This document shows, piece after piece, positions 26,896-35,496 of a DNA stretch of 64,000 nucleotides. The DNA lies in the NCBI GenBank assembly GCA_038210495.1, contig JBBQWR010000014.1:1-64000 (forward strand), written 5' to 3'. The translations under genes were made by a program, and so were the position numbers. Each line of letters begins with the position of its first letter. The first letter of the stretch is position 1. The stretch comes from JBBQWR01 sp038210495. Lineage in GTDB: Bacteria; Planctomycetota; Planctomycetia; Pirellulales; DATAWG01. Below the pieces are notes generated by a model that had not been told where the DNA came from, did no database searches, and saw only the letters and a list, made by a program, of their open reading frames with translations.

Positions 26896-28801
26896 TACTG
26901 GTTCCCGTCGCCAAAGCGGATGTGAGCGGCGCGATTGGCCGCCGCTCTCTCGTTGAAGACTGCGTTGTGCTGGTATTGCTGGGCGGAATGGGTGTAACGG
27001 GCTCGGTTGTCTTCGCGGCGGCCGGGAGCGGAGGCGCCGGATTGGCGGCGCCGCCAGCGTCCTTCACGTTCTTCGTCCAATCGGCCAATTGCCTCACGGA
27101 TCCGGTCACGCTCGGCTCCAGATAATTGAAAATCGCCTGCGGATACACGCCGAAGAAAATCGCCAACGACAATAGCGGAATCGCGATCGCCAATTCTCGA
27201 CCGGTCATGTCGTGCAGATGATCGCCATGCGGACCCTTATATTCCGGACCGAGATAAACTCGCTGAATAGTCCACAGGATGTACCCAGCCGTCAAAATGA
27301 CAACTGCCGCGGAAATCACGGCCAGCGTATGGCTGAAATTCCAAACCGACAGCGTGACTAGCACTTCGCCGATAAAGCCGCACAGGCCAGGCAGCCCAAG
27401 ACCCGCGAAGAAAATGCCGATCGCGAAGCCTGTGTAGACCGGCATCCGCGCGAACAGCCCACCAAATTGGTCCAAGTTGCGGTGATGCACGCGGTCGTAA
27501 ACCACGCCGACCAGGAAGAACATGCCGGCCGAGCTAATCCCGTGGGCGATCATCTGAAACATGGCTCCATTCATGCCCATGGCCCAATAGTCCGGATCGT
27601 ATCCATGCCGGAATGTCGCGCTCCAGACGCCAATGCCCAGCACGACATAACCCATGTGACTCACCGAGCTATAAGCCACGAGCCGTTTGAAATCCTTCTG
27701 GGCCATCGCGGCAAACGCGCCATAGACCATGCTCAGCGCGCCGATCGTGCAGACGAACCAAGCCAGATCGTATCCAGCGTCGGGACAGATCGGATAGCAA
27801 ATCCGGATGATGCCGTAGCCTCCCATCTTCAAAAGCACGCCGGCCAGGATCATCGAGATGGGCGTCGGCGCCTCGACATGCGCGTCGGGCAGCCAGGTAT
27901 GCACCGGCACCGCTGGCACTTTGATCGCAAACCCGATGAACAGCAGGATGAACGCCCACCACTGGAGATTCTTGCCCCAGAGAAGATCGGAGTGAGCGTA
28001 AGTTCCGGGCACATAAGCGCCGTTCGCGACTTCGCCGGCGCCGCTGAATGGCGATTCTTTGAGTTGCCCCATCGCCGTCATGGCCAGAATGTTGAACGTA
28101 TGCTGGGCCGTTGGCCTGGAAATGATTTCCTTGGCGGTGTCCTCCGACGCCGCGATGCGCACGGTCTGCAGCGTCTGGGGCGACAAAAGCCTCAGATCGC
28201 TGGTGAAATACAGCATTAAAATGGCGATCAACATCAGCACGCTACCGAGCAGCGTATACAGAAAAAACTTAATTGCGGCATACTCTCGTCGCGGGCCCCC
28301 CCAGACGCCGATCAAGAAATACATCGGCAGGAGCATCACTTCCCAAAATACGTAGAACAAGAAGAAGTCGAGAGACAAGAAGACACCAAGCATGCCCGTC
28401 TCAAGAAGCAAAAATAAAATCAAATACGCTTTGACCGCCTTGATGATCGGCCAACTGGCGGCGAGGGCCAGCATGCTGAGAAATGAAGTCAGCACGACCA
28501 GCGGCAAGCTGATCCCATCCATGCCCATGAAGTAGAAGATATTGAACGACGTAATCCAGGGAACGGAAAACATCTGCTGCATTCCGGCCTTGCCGATCGA
28601 AAAGCCGGTCATTGCGGCCGACCCACCCGCCGGTGTGGGCCAAGCCAACACCACCGTGAGCACAAACACGACCGCGCTCACGGCCAACGCGAACAGCCGC
28701 ATGCCTTCGGGCCGGTCCTTGGGAAAGAAGGCCAACACGAGCGCGCCGAGCGCCGGGAGAAAGACGACGAGCGTCAACAGGGCCGCGTACGAATTATCCA
28801 T
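26885..28801 (-). CDS. nuoM: NADH-quinone oxidoreductase subunit M
   Basis: I chose the ATG at 28801 (MDNSYAALLTLVVFLP), where the first membrane helix begins; a GTG 51 bases upstream is the alternative. The protein has about 638 residues and family motifs KVPAVPVHTWLPDAHVEAPT and LVAYSSVSHMGYVVLGIG. The Lys and His/Glu residues of the proton half-channels are present. It is longer than E. coli NuoM (509) because of an extramembrane insert near residues 220-275 and a Pro/Ala/Ser/Thr-rich C-terminal tail of about 55 residues. Gene order is L-M-N. Confidence 0.93.
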   Translation of the reverse strand: MDNSYAALLTLVVFLPALGALVLAFFPKDRPEGMRLFALAVSAVVFVLTVVLAWPTPAGGSAAMTGFSIGKAGMQQMFSVPWITSFNIFYFMGMDGISLPLVVLTSFLSMLALAASWPIIKAVKAYLILFLLLETGMLGVFLSLDFFLFYVFWEVMLLPMYFLIGVWGGPRREYAAIKFFLYTLLGSVLMLIAILMLYFTSDLRLLSPQTLQTVRIAASEDTAKEIISRPTAQHTFNILAMTAMGQLKESPFSGAGEVANGAYVPGTYAHSDLLWGKNLQWWAFILLFIGFAIKVPAVPVHTWLPDAHVEAPTPISMILAGVLLKMGGYGIIRICYPICPDAGYDLAWFVCTIGALSMVYGAFAAMAQKDFKRLVAYSSVSHMGYVVLGIGVWSATFRHGYDPDYWAMGMNGAMFQMIAHGISSAGMFFLVGVVYDRVHHRNLDQFGGLFARMPVYTGFAIGIFFAGLGLPGLCGFIGEVLVTLSVWNFSHTLAVISAAVVILTAGYILWTIQRVYLGPEYKGPHGDHLHDMTGRELAIAIPLLSLAIFFGVYPQAIFNYLEPSVTGSVRQLADWTKNVKDAGGAANPAPPLPAAAKTTEPVTPIPPSNTSTTQSSTRERRPIAPLTSALATGTSSER

Positions 28802-28873
28802 AATCGGCAGATTCAGAGCGAGATAAAAGGAAACAGACTCACCGCCAAGCACGACATCCCCGAAACGCCAACA

Positions 28874-31357
28874 TCACGGCTTCAAGGGAGGCCCGGCGCC
28901 CCACGCCGGATTCCAGAAAAAACTCACGATCACGAACAGGCCCACCGTTCCGACCACGATCAACATCACATATTGTCTTAGTCGGCCCGTCTGAACGCCC
29001 CGCAGCGAAATCGCCAGGGCGAAAATCTTCCGCGATGTAAAGTTCACCAGCCCATCCACGAACCAGCGGTCGATCAAGTCGTCCAGCACGGAAATCTGCC
29101 GCACGGCCACCGCGCAGCCGTTGATGAAGCGGTCGATCACTTGCCTATCGAAATCCGCCACGCGCCGCGAGACGAACATCACCGGACCGATGAAAATCTT
29201 CTGATAAATCTCATCGAAATACCATTTGTTCCAGAACAGGTTATACAGCGGGCGGAATTGATTGCGAATCTCGTCGGCGCTAATCAACCGCCAGCAATAG
29301 ATCGCGGTGGCGAGCAGAAAGCCGGATAGCGCGGTCGCGCTTGCCACGAGCGTCGCCGTAATGTGGATCGAACCCTCGTGGCTGAGGTGTTCCGCCGGAT
29401 GAACGAGCGTCGGCGCGAACACGCCGCCATTTATCGTGATGCCCGTGCCCGCTGGCCGAGCTTGCTCGAGCAACTGCGGCAACTGGAAGATCGGCCAGCC
29501 CACGCAAACCGCGAACACGGCCAACACCACCAGCGGCACGTACATCACCTTCGGCGACTCGTGGGCGTGGTCGTAAACGTGCTGGTCGCGGGGCTTGCCG
29601 GCGAATGTCATGTACCACAGCCGAAACATATAGAACGCGGTAATCGCCGCTCCACCCGCCACGGCGTAAAACATCATTCCGCATAGTGGACTGGGATTCG
29701 CCAACTTGAACGACAGGGCCTGGGCGATGATCGAGTCCTTCGAATAATAGCCGCTCAAGCCGATCAAGAACGGAATCCCGCCGCCGATGATCGCCAAACA
29801 GCCGACGAGCATCGTGTACGCGGTCCACGGCATTTTTTTCCGCAGGCCACCCATCTTTCGCATGTCGTTCGTGTGGCAGGCGTGAATCACCGAGCCGCTG
29901 CACAGAAACAGCAGGCTCTTGAAAAACGCATGCGTGATCAAATGAAACAGCCCCGCCAGCCAGCCGCCGACCCCCAGGGCCAGCATCATGTATCCTAATT
30001 GGCTGATCGTCGAATAAGCGAGCACCCGCTTGATATCGACGGCCGTGATCGCGATCGTCGCGGCCAGCATGAGCGTGACGCCGCCCGTGATGGCGATTAC
30101 AAGCAGAACTTCCGGCGTGAAGACCGGAAAAAATCGCCCGACCAAATACACGCCGGCCGCCACCATCGTCGCCGAATGGACCAGCGCCGAAACGGGCGTT
30201 GGTCCCTCCATCGCGTCGGGGAGCCAAACATGCAGCGGAAACTGGGCACTCTTGCCAACGCAGCCGCAGAAGATACCGAGACCAGCAACGATCAACAGCC
30301 AATGGCCGATCTTCGCGGGGCCTTCCGGTTCGGCGGTCGTTTTCGCCACATCGGTTGCAACGCCGACCGCCGTCGCTGACATCCCATCGCGAACCATGCC
30401 TTCGGGCGTCATCAGCCTGTGGCCGTTTTCGGGCCGGCGCACGAGGCTAAAAATGCCCGGTGATTCCGCACCTCCGCTTTTGGCGACGGCCAGCTTGCCA
30501 TCCGGCGTCTGCTTGTCGCCAAACGCAAACGTGCCGAGCGAGCCCCAGATGGCCATCAGGCCGATGAGCATGCCCCAGTCGCCGATGCGATTGGTGATGA
30601 ACGCTTTGTTCGCTGCGGTCGAGGCACTGCGCCGTTCGATATAAAAGCCGATCAGGAAATACGAGCAAGCGCCGACCAATTCCCAAAACACAAACACCAT
30701 GAAGATGTTGCCCGCGATCACTAGGCCCAACATGCTGAAGCAAAAAAGCGACAGATATTGGAAGAATCGCGGATATCGCCCGGGCCGATGCAGATGGTGG
30801 CCATCGGAGAGCGTGACCTCGTGGTCGGTCACCTCGTGCAATTCCTCATGCATATAGCCCGAAGCGTAGAAATGGATGCACGAGGCGATCAGCGTTACCA
30901 TCGTAAACATGACGATCGTTAGCGCGTCGATGTAATAACCGACCGTGAGTCTAAGTCGTCCGACGGACACGAGCGTGTACCATTCGCCGGAGTAGTAGAC
31001 TGGACCGGCATGTTCATGCGACTCGCCGCCTTCAGTTTCAACGGCCGCCGACTTATCGCCCGTCTTCGGAATGCCTGTCTCGATCTTGCCGTCAGCCTTT
31101 TCGGCGGCATCGATCTTGGCGGCCACGGCGTGATGGGCCTCATGCTTCGCCGTTTGCACCGGATGTTCCCAAACCCAGCCGATCAGAGCCGCCAGCGACA
31201 GCACGAAGCTCGTGAGGATCGCGCCCGTCGCCACCGTCGAGCCATGCTTCCCGTGCGGCCCAAGACGCGGACCGAAAAACAAGATCACCGTGAACGAGGC
31301 CAATGGCACAAGCCAAGCAAGACCTAGCAGCACGGGTAATGTGGAGGGAAGCGACAT
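28874..31357 (-). CDS. nuoL: NADH-quinone oxidoreductase subunit L
   Basis: The 827-residue subunit carries the antiporter core (SAQFPLHVWLPDAMEGPTPV, VHSATMVAAGVYLVGR) and the long C-terminal region that forms the lateral helix along the membrane arm (DEIYQKIFIGPV, VLDDLIDRWFVDG). E. coli NuoL has 613 residues. Inserts occur near residues 55-115 (His/Glu/Lys-rich with HEAHHAVAAKIDAAEKA) and near residues 270-340 (MTPEGMVRDGM). These lie in loops and do not interrupt motifs. Its ATG is 153 bp from nuoK, and that gap is filled by a palindromic repeat. Confidence 0.95.
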   Translation of the reverse strand: MSLPSTLPVLLGLAWLVPLASFTVILFFGPRLGPHGKHGSTVATGAILTSFVLSLAALIGWVWEHPVQTAKHEAHHAVAAKIDAAEKADGKIETGIPKTGDKSAAVETEGGESHEHAGPVYYSGEWYTLVSVGRLRLTVGYYIDALTIVMFTMVTLIASCIHFYASGYMHEELHEVTDHEVTLSDGHHLHRPGRYPRFFQYLSLFCFSMLGLVIAGNIFMVFVFWELVGACSYFLIGFYIERRSASTAANKAFITNRIGDWGMLIGLMAIWGSLGTFAFGDKQTPDGKLAVAKSGGAESPGIFSLVRRPENGHRLMTPEGMVRDGMSATAVGVATDVAKTTAEPEGPAKIGHWLLIVAGLGIFCGCVGKSAQFPLHVWLPDAMEGPTPVSALVHSATMVAAGVYLVGRFFPVFTPEVLLVIAITGGVTLMLAATIAITAVDIKRVLAYSTISQLGYMMLALGVGGWLAGLFHLITHAFFKSLLFLCSGSVIHACHTNDMRKMGGLRKKMPWTAYTMLVGCLAIIGGGIPFLIGLSGYYSKDSIIAQALSFKLANPSPLCGMMFYAVAGGAAITAFYMFRLWYMTFAGKPRDQHVYDHAHESPKVMYVPLVVLAVFAVCVGWPIFQLPQLLEQARPAGTGITINGGVFAPTLVHPAEHLSHEGSIHITATLVASATALSGFLLATAIYCWRLISADEIRNQFRPLYNLFWNKWYFDEIYQKIFIGPVMFVSRRVADFDRQVIDRFINGCAVAVRQISVLDDLIDRWFVDGLVNFTSRKIFALAISLRGVQTGRLRQYVMLIVVGTVGLFVIVSFFWNPAWGAGPPLKP

Positions 31358-31429
31358 CGAGCGATCAGAAAAAAGGGGCTAGGGGGTGGGGGGGCTAGGG
31401 ACTAGGGAAGGCAAGCAGGTGCTAAAGCA

Positions 31430-31500
31430 TACCAAGCGCGAAGCGTTAGCGAGGATTCGTGGTCGTTCTCTAGTCTGCCTCGCTAACGCTTCGGGTTAGT
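31430..31500. repeat. palindromic repeat, CCCGAAGCGT family, in the nuoK-nuoL gap
   Basis: Arms ACCAAGCGCGAAGCGTTAGC (31430-) and CTAACGCTTCGGGTTAGT (to 31500) are near-inverted. A G-rich low-complexity stretch (31376-31410) precedes it. It breaks the otherwise tight spacing of the nuo genes and could form a stem-loop in the message between nuoK and nuoL. Confidence 0.75.
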
Positions 31501-31510
31501 GCGCGCCGAT

Positions 31511-31855
31511 TCAGCCTTTCAATTCATCCGCGCGATCCACGTCGACCGTCGAATGGTTGTTGTAAAAATTCAGCGTGATAGCCAACGCCACGGCCGCCTC
31601 GGCTGCCGCCAGCACAATCACGAACAGGGCAATCAAATGGCCATCCAGGCCGATCGACGAATTTGGGTCGGCCCGAAGGAATTTACTTCCGAACGCCACG
31701 AAATTCACATTGGCGCCGTTTAACACCAGTTCGATGCCCATCAGCACGCCCAACGCGTTGCGCTTTGTCGCCATGCACACGACCCCGGCGGTGAACAGGA
31801 TGGCGCCCACCACCAAATAGTGCGATACACCCACGGGCTGAGTCAGCAGATCCAT
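31511..31855 (-). CDS. nuoK: NADH-quinone oxidoreductase subunit K
   Basis: The 114-residue protein has three membrane helices and the conserved NuoK pattern RNALGVLMGIELVLNGANVN, including the Glu needed for proton transfer, and VIVLAAAEAAVALAITL. A GGAGAATT site lies before the ATG. Only two bases separate it from the nuoJ stop, so translation is coupled. Length is typical, with a short acidic tail. Confidence 0.94.
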   Translation of the reverse strand: MDLLTQPVGVSHYLVVGAILFTAGVVCMATKRNALGVLMGIELVLNGANVNFVAFGSKFLRADPNSSIGLDGHLIALFVIVLAAAEAAVALAITLNFYNNHSTVDVDRADELKG

Positions 31856-31857
31856 CG

Positions 31858-32514
31858 TTAATTCTCCAAACCCAATTCGGCGCCGGTCGTATCGCGTGGT
31901 CGGGTTCGACGCTTGGTCCGGGCCAAATACGCGGCCCCGATCAGCACCACCAGCAAATGCACGGAGACAATTTCAAACGGCAACAAGTAGCCCGCCAGCG
32001 AGCCGCGCGGCGCTCGATTATTGTCATCGAGTTGGTCGACGCGGGCCCCCAGCAGTCCCATGCCGATTCGCGTGGCGGTCGGCTCACCCTCGGGCAGCTT
32101 TCGCGCGACGGCCGGTTCATCGTCGCTCGCCCCAGCCACTCGTACAGTCGCGTTCTGCCAGTCGGCGATTTTGAACGCCGTGGGGAGTAGCACGGCTAAT
32201 AGCGACCCGCCCACGAACGCCGACAAAATCCACTCGCCGCCGGTTGTCTTCATGGTCACAAACGGCCCTTGCGCCGTGAGCATCACGCCAAATACCAGCA
32301 GAACCAGCGTGCCGCCGACATAGATCAGCAGTTGCATCGAACCGACGAAATCGGCGCCCGCCAAGAAAAACAGCCCGGCAGTCGCGCCCAGCGACAACAC
32401 CAAATAAAACGCCATCCGCACGATGTGGCCGGTGAACACGACCGCCAGCGCAAAGGCGCAAGCCACCAGCGAGAACAGCAGGAAAAACACCGAATGCCAA
32501 TTGATCGGGTCCAC
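31858..32514 (-). CDS. nuoJ: NADH-quinone oxidoreductase subunit J
   Basis: About 218 residues with five membrane segments and NuoJ features (LVVFTGHIVRMAFYLVLSL-like second helix, MQLLIYVGGTLVLLVFGVML). I prefer the GTG at 32514, one base after the nuoH stop and about 9 bases after a GGGAGA site; in-frame ATGs at 32538 and 32577 would overlap nuoH. A polar insert of about 50 residues (around ARKLPEGEPTATRIGMG) lies before the last helix. In most complex I operons nuoI sits between H and J, but here J follows H directly. Confidence 0.9.
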   Translation of the reverse strand: MDPINWHSVFFLLFSLVACAFALAVVFTGHIVRMAFYLVLSLGATAGLFFLAGADFVGSMQLLIYVGGTLVLLVFGVMLTAQGPFVTMKTTGGEWILSAFVGGSLLAVLLPTAFKIADWQNATVRVAGASDDEPAVARKLPEGEPTATRIGMGLLGARVDQLDDNNRAPRGSLAGYLLPFEIVSVHLLVVLIGAAYLARTKRRTRPRDTTGAELGLEN

Positions 32515-32515
32515 G

Positions 32516-33886
32516 CTATTTGTCTCCCGCAAAATCATCGCCGGGGACTGTCCCCTTTTTTGGAGTCTTCGGAGCAAAAGGAAACTGTCCCCCTTGGGTT
32601 GCGACGTCGGGGAGCGAGCTTTCGATTGCCGCCGCTTCGCGCGCCCGCTCAGCCAGCGCCTCGGGCGTCAACCAGCCTTCGCGAACATGACCCAACGGCG
32701 TCGATGGCGGCAAGACCAGCCCGCCGGGAAATTCGTACTTCCAAATCACCGCGCCCAAAAACATCACGGCCGCGATCGGCGTGCAGTATTTCAGACAGGT
32801 CTGCATCACCTGATCGATTCGCAACCGCGGGAGCGTCCAGCGCACCCACATCATGACCGCAACGCCGACGCTGCATTTGAAGACGAAATTCAAGAGCCCG
32901 ATTAGATTGGCGACGAAAACTTGGAATTCTTGCCAGTGAGTTAGCACGCCACTATGAGTCAGAGCGTCTTGGATGTGACCGGCCGCATGCGGATCGATTC
33001 CCAGCCATTGCGTGATCGGTAGCGGGCCATTCCAGCCGCCGAAGAAAAGGATCGTCGCCAGTCCGCTTACAGCGTACATCGAGCCGTATTCGGCCATGAA
33101 GAAAAAGCTCCACCGCAGACCGGAGTATTCCGTATGAAAGCCGGCCACCAGTTCGCTTTCCGCTTCGGCCAAATCGAACGGCGCCCGATTCACGCTCGCC
33201 GTCGCACAAGTGAAATAGACCCAAAACGTGATGAACGTAAACGGGTCGTGCAGCACGAACCAGTTGGTGAACAAGCCACCCTGCATTTCGCTGATCGTCA
33301 CCAGGTCCATCGATCCGGCGATCAGCACCGGCACGACGATGCACATGCCCAGCGGCACTTCATAGCTGACGACCTGCGCCGCCTCGCGCATCGCTCCGAA
33401 CAGCGACCATTTCGAGGCGGACGAATATCCGGCCAGAATCACGCCGAACACCTCGAGCCCGAGCACGGCAATGACGAAGAACACGGCCACATTCATCCGC
33501 AAGCCGACCCAGTCGAAAGCGAAAGGCAAGGCGAAAAACGACACGAACGAGGCCGTAAAGCTAACGTACGGCGCGACGCGAAACAGCAGGCCATCAGCCC
33601 CCTCGGGCATCAGGTCTTCTTTGGTCAGCAGTTTGAGCCCATCGGCCAGCGTCTGCAGCCAGCCAAATTTGCCGCCGACCCGGGTCGGGCCTAGCCGATC
33701 TTGAATCCGGCCGGAGATTTTCCGCTCCATCCAGATGAAAATCAGGGCCATCACGGCGACGAATGTCACCAGAATCGTCCCTTGGATGATCGCCGCCAGC
33801 GCATAGGCGAACCAAGGGATGAAATGACACCAGCTTATGAAGAATTCAGCCACCAAGCCGCCAAATCTGTAGGTCAAGCGCCGCAT
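32516..33886 (-). CDS. nuoH: NADH-quinone oxidoreductase subunit H
   Basis: The 456-residue quinone-site subunit shows the family core: ERKISGRIQDRLGPTRVGGK, QTLADGLKLLTKEDL, and APFDLAEAESELVAGFHTEYSG with its acidic quinone-channel residues. It is the first gene in the window of the leftward complex I cluster. The last 50 or so residues are not conserved; the final stretch QFPFAPKTPKKGTVPGD comes from an interspersed palindromic element (32543-32593) that is read through in frame and supplies the tail. Any peripheral-arm genes must lie elsewhere in the genome. Confidence 0.95.
   Translation of the reverse strand: MRRLTYRFGGLVAEFFISWCHFIPWFAYALAAIIQGTILVTFVAVMALIFIWMERKISGRIQDRLGPTRVGGKFGWLQTLADGLKLLTKEDLMPEGADGLLFRVAPYVSFTASFVSFFALPFAFDWVGLRMNVAVFFVIAVLGLEVFGVILAGYSSASKWSLFGAMREAAQVVSYEVPLGMCIVVPVLIAGSMDLVTISEMQGGLFTNWFVLHDPFTFITFWVYFTCATASVNRAPFDLAEAESELVAGFHTEYSGLRWSFFFMAEYGSMYAVSGLATILFFGGWNGPLPITQWLGIDPHAAGHIQDALTHSGVLTHWQEFQVFVANLIGLLNFVFKCSVGVAVMMWVRWTLPRLRIDQVMQTCLKYCTPIAAVMFLGAVIWKYEFPGGLVLPPSTPLGHVREGWLTPEALAERAREAAAIESSLPDVATQGGQFPFAPKTPKKGTVPGDDFAGDK
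32543..32593 (-). repeat. in-frame palindromic element at the NuoH C-terminus
   Basis: A 51-base imperfect palindrome (outer GGGGACTGTCCCC / CTGTCCCCC) encodes GGQFPFAPKTPKKGTVP in the nuoH frame. The element at 55111-55161 aligns without gaps (38 of 51 bases by eye) and is read in the same frame in another protein, giving GGHSPFSPRTPEKRSVP. This resembles protein-coding palindromes of the Rickettsia RPE type in behaviour; relatedness is not implied. Confidence 0.75.
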
Positions 33887-33981
33887 GCCTTACATCGTTC
33901 AGGCGCAGCTGCCGCCAATTAAGCCCGTCCAGCGGAACCCATTTCCCACCCGGCGCTTAAGATTGTGAAATATGGCACAAA

Positions 33982-34004
33982 GGGGGCTTCTGCTTCAAGC
34001 CCCC
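33982..34004 (-). terminator. possible terminator hairpin after the cupin gene
   Basis: GGGGGCTT (33982-33989) and AAGCCCCC (33997-34004) form an 8-bp stem. Read leftward it is followed by CTTTG only, so termination would be weak. It lies 147 bases past the cupin stop, in the 265-bp gap before nuoH. Confidence 0.3.
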
Positions 34005-34151
34005 GCCTCGCCACATTTTTGGCTCGGGTTTTTTCGGAGGATGAAGCCTTCATCCAGGAACAAGCGATTCGCCGTCATCGCGGGTCTCGTCCTGGCCAGT
34101 CGCCGATCTTTGACGGCGAATTCAGCATCGCGAGCGAGTTCCGTTTTGATC

Positions 34152-34526
34152 TCATTGATAGAAGACGGTCAGCCAAACTGTCGGCTCCTCCGGCGTCGTC
34201 CAGTCGACGCGATGCCTTTGGCGGGCTGCGATGTTAATGAAATCGCCGGGCGCCAGTTCGACGATTTTATCCTCGAACCGCAGACGGGCGGCGCCTTGGA
34301 GCAGGACCACGAACTCGTGCTGATCCTGATCGTACCAAAACCCCTCCGCCGATGCGTGGCCCCACGACACGATCCGCTCGATGCGAATGTTGACTGCCTC
34401 GGCCAACGTGGAGGCAGTCTCTGCCGACAGGTGCGTGGGAAGTTCGGCGAAAAAATTAGATAGAAGGGGCAAAATGATGCTCGTGAGTTGGACCTGACCG
34501 GAAAACGGAAGACTTAGCGTTCGCAT
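34152..34526 (-). CDS. cupin-domain protein
   Basis: The 124-residue protein is a single cupin barrel. The motif EGFWYDQDQHEFVVLLQGAA with AARLRFEDKIVELAPGDFIN covers cupin motif 1, and RQRHRVDW covers motif 2 with a metal-ligand His. It belongs to the small cupin group found in many bacteria, of unknown substrate. The start is uncertain: conserved sequence seems to begin near SNFFAELPTHL, so about 20 N-terminal residues may be extra. It stands alone between the kinase gene and nuoH. Confidence 0.78.
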   Translation of the reverse strand: MRTLSLPFSGQVQLTSIILPLLSNFFAELPTHLSAETASTLAEAVNIRIERIVSWGHASAEGFWYDQDQHEFVVLLQGAARLRFEDKIVELAPGDFINIAARQRHRVDWTTPEEPTVWLTVFYQ

Positions 34527-34592
34527 CGAGCGGAGCCGGACTACGCTTTCGTAGCGACGCTTAGCCCTTACGCCGGCGGCGTCGTCGACAGA

Positions 34593-35378
34593 TCAATGTG
34601 TCGGCTTGACCGGAGGCGTGAGCGGGATCGGGGGGCTGGCAGTGGCGGCGGCCAGTCGCGGCGGAACGGGGAGCGTGATCGTGAACTTGGTGCCTTTGCC
34701 GACTTCACTATCGACGTTGATGCGCCCGCCGTGGCCTTCGATTACCTTTTTCGCTGTTGGCAAACCCAAACCGGAACCGTCGGGCTTGGTCGAGTAGAAT
34801 GTATGGAAGATTCTCGACTGGGTTGTCTCGTCCATGCCGACACCCGTATCGATCAGATCGAGCACCACTCCGGCCGGCAGCGTGTGCGTGCGAACGACGA
34901 GTTGGCCACCCACGTCCATCGCTTGCTGCGCGTTGAGCACCAAATTCAGCAGGGCCGACTGAAACGGCTCCCGGTCGAGCAGCACCGTGGGCAATTCCGG
35001 GTCGAGATAGGTCGTAATCTCGATCCCCGATTCCTCGGCAGTGGGCTTAAAGAAATCCAGCACCCGCAGCACTTCGGCATTGAGATCGCTCGCCTCAAAT
35101 TGAAATTGCCGGGGCCGAGTGAAATTCAAAAAGTCGTTGAGCAGATTCTCCAGCCGCTGACACTCGCGCTGCACGCGATGGATCTTGGCCAGTGCCCGAC
35201 GATCGCGCGGCGCGGGCGACTCGGCGAAGTCCTCGGCCAGGAGCTCCATGTTGAGCCGAATCGTGGAGAGCGGATTCTTGATCTCGTGAGCCAAGCCGCC
35301 GGCCAGCGTCGCGATCTCGGTGTACAGCTCGCGCAGCTTTGGCTCTAACTCGCCTGAGTCGATGCGTGGCTTGCTCAT
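34593..35378 (-). CDS. NtrB-like sensor histidine kinase without input domain
   Basis: From the ATG at 35378 the protein has 261 residues: a HisKA dimerisation domain with GLAHEIKNPLSTIRL (phospho-acceptor His near residue 31) and a complete HATPase domain with N box NLVLNAQQAM, G1 box DTGVGMDE, and G2 box GSGLGLPTAKKVIEGHGG. No membrane segment or PAS domain precedes it, so it is a cytosolic kinase whose signal must come from a partner. A short Pro-rich tail follows. No response regulator is adjacent; the receivers at 53-55 kb are far away, so pairing is unknown. Confidence 0.9.
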   Translation of the reverse strand: MSKPRIDSGELEPKLRELYTEIATLAGGLAHEIKNPLSTIRLNMELLAEDFAESPAPRDRRALAKIHRVQRECQRLENLLNDFLNFTRPRQFQFEASDLNAEVLRVLDFFKPTAEESGIEITTYLDPELPTVLLDREPFQSALLNLVLNAQQAMDVGGQLVVRTHTLPAGVVLDLIDTGVGMDETTQSRIFHTFYSTKPDGSGLGLPTAKKVIEGHGGRINVDSEVGKGTKFTITLPVPPRLAAATASPPIPLTPPVKPTH

Positions 35379-35496
35379 GCGCCGATTCCGACGGCCGAAA
35401 AAAAGCCGCATCGCCGCGACGCGCTCCGGCGATGCGGAGCGCGTCGCGAGGAACGCGGCTAAAGGCGTGAACGAATTAAAAATAGGGATCGGCCGG

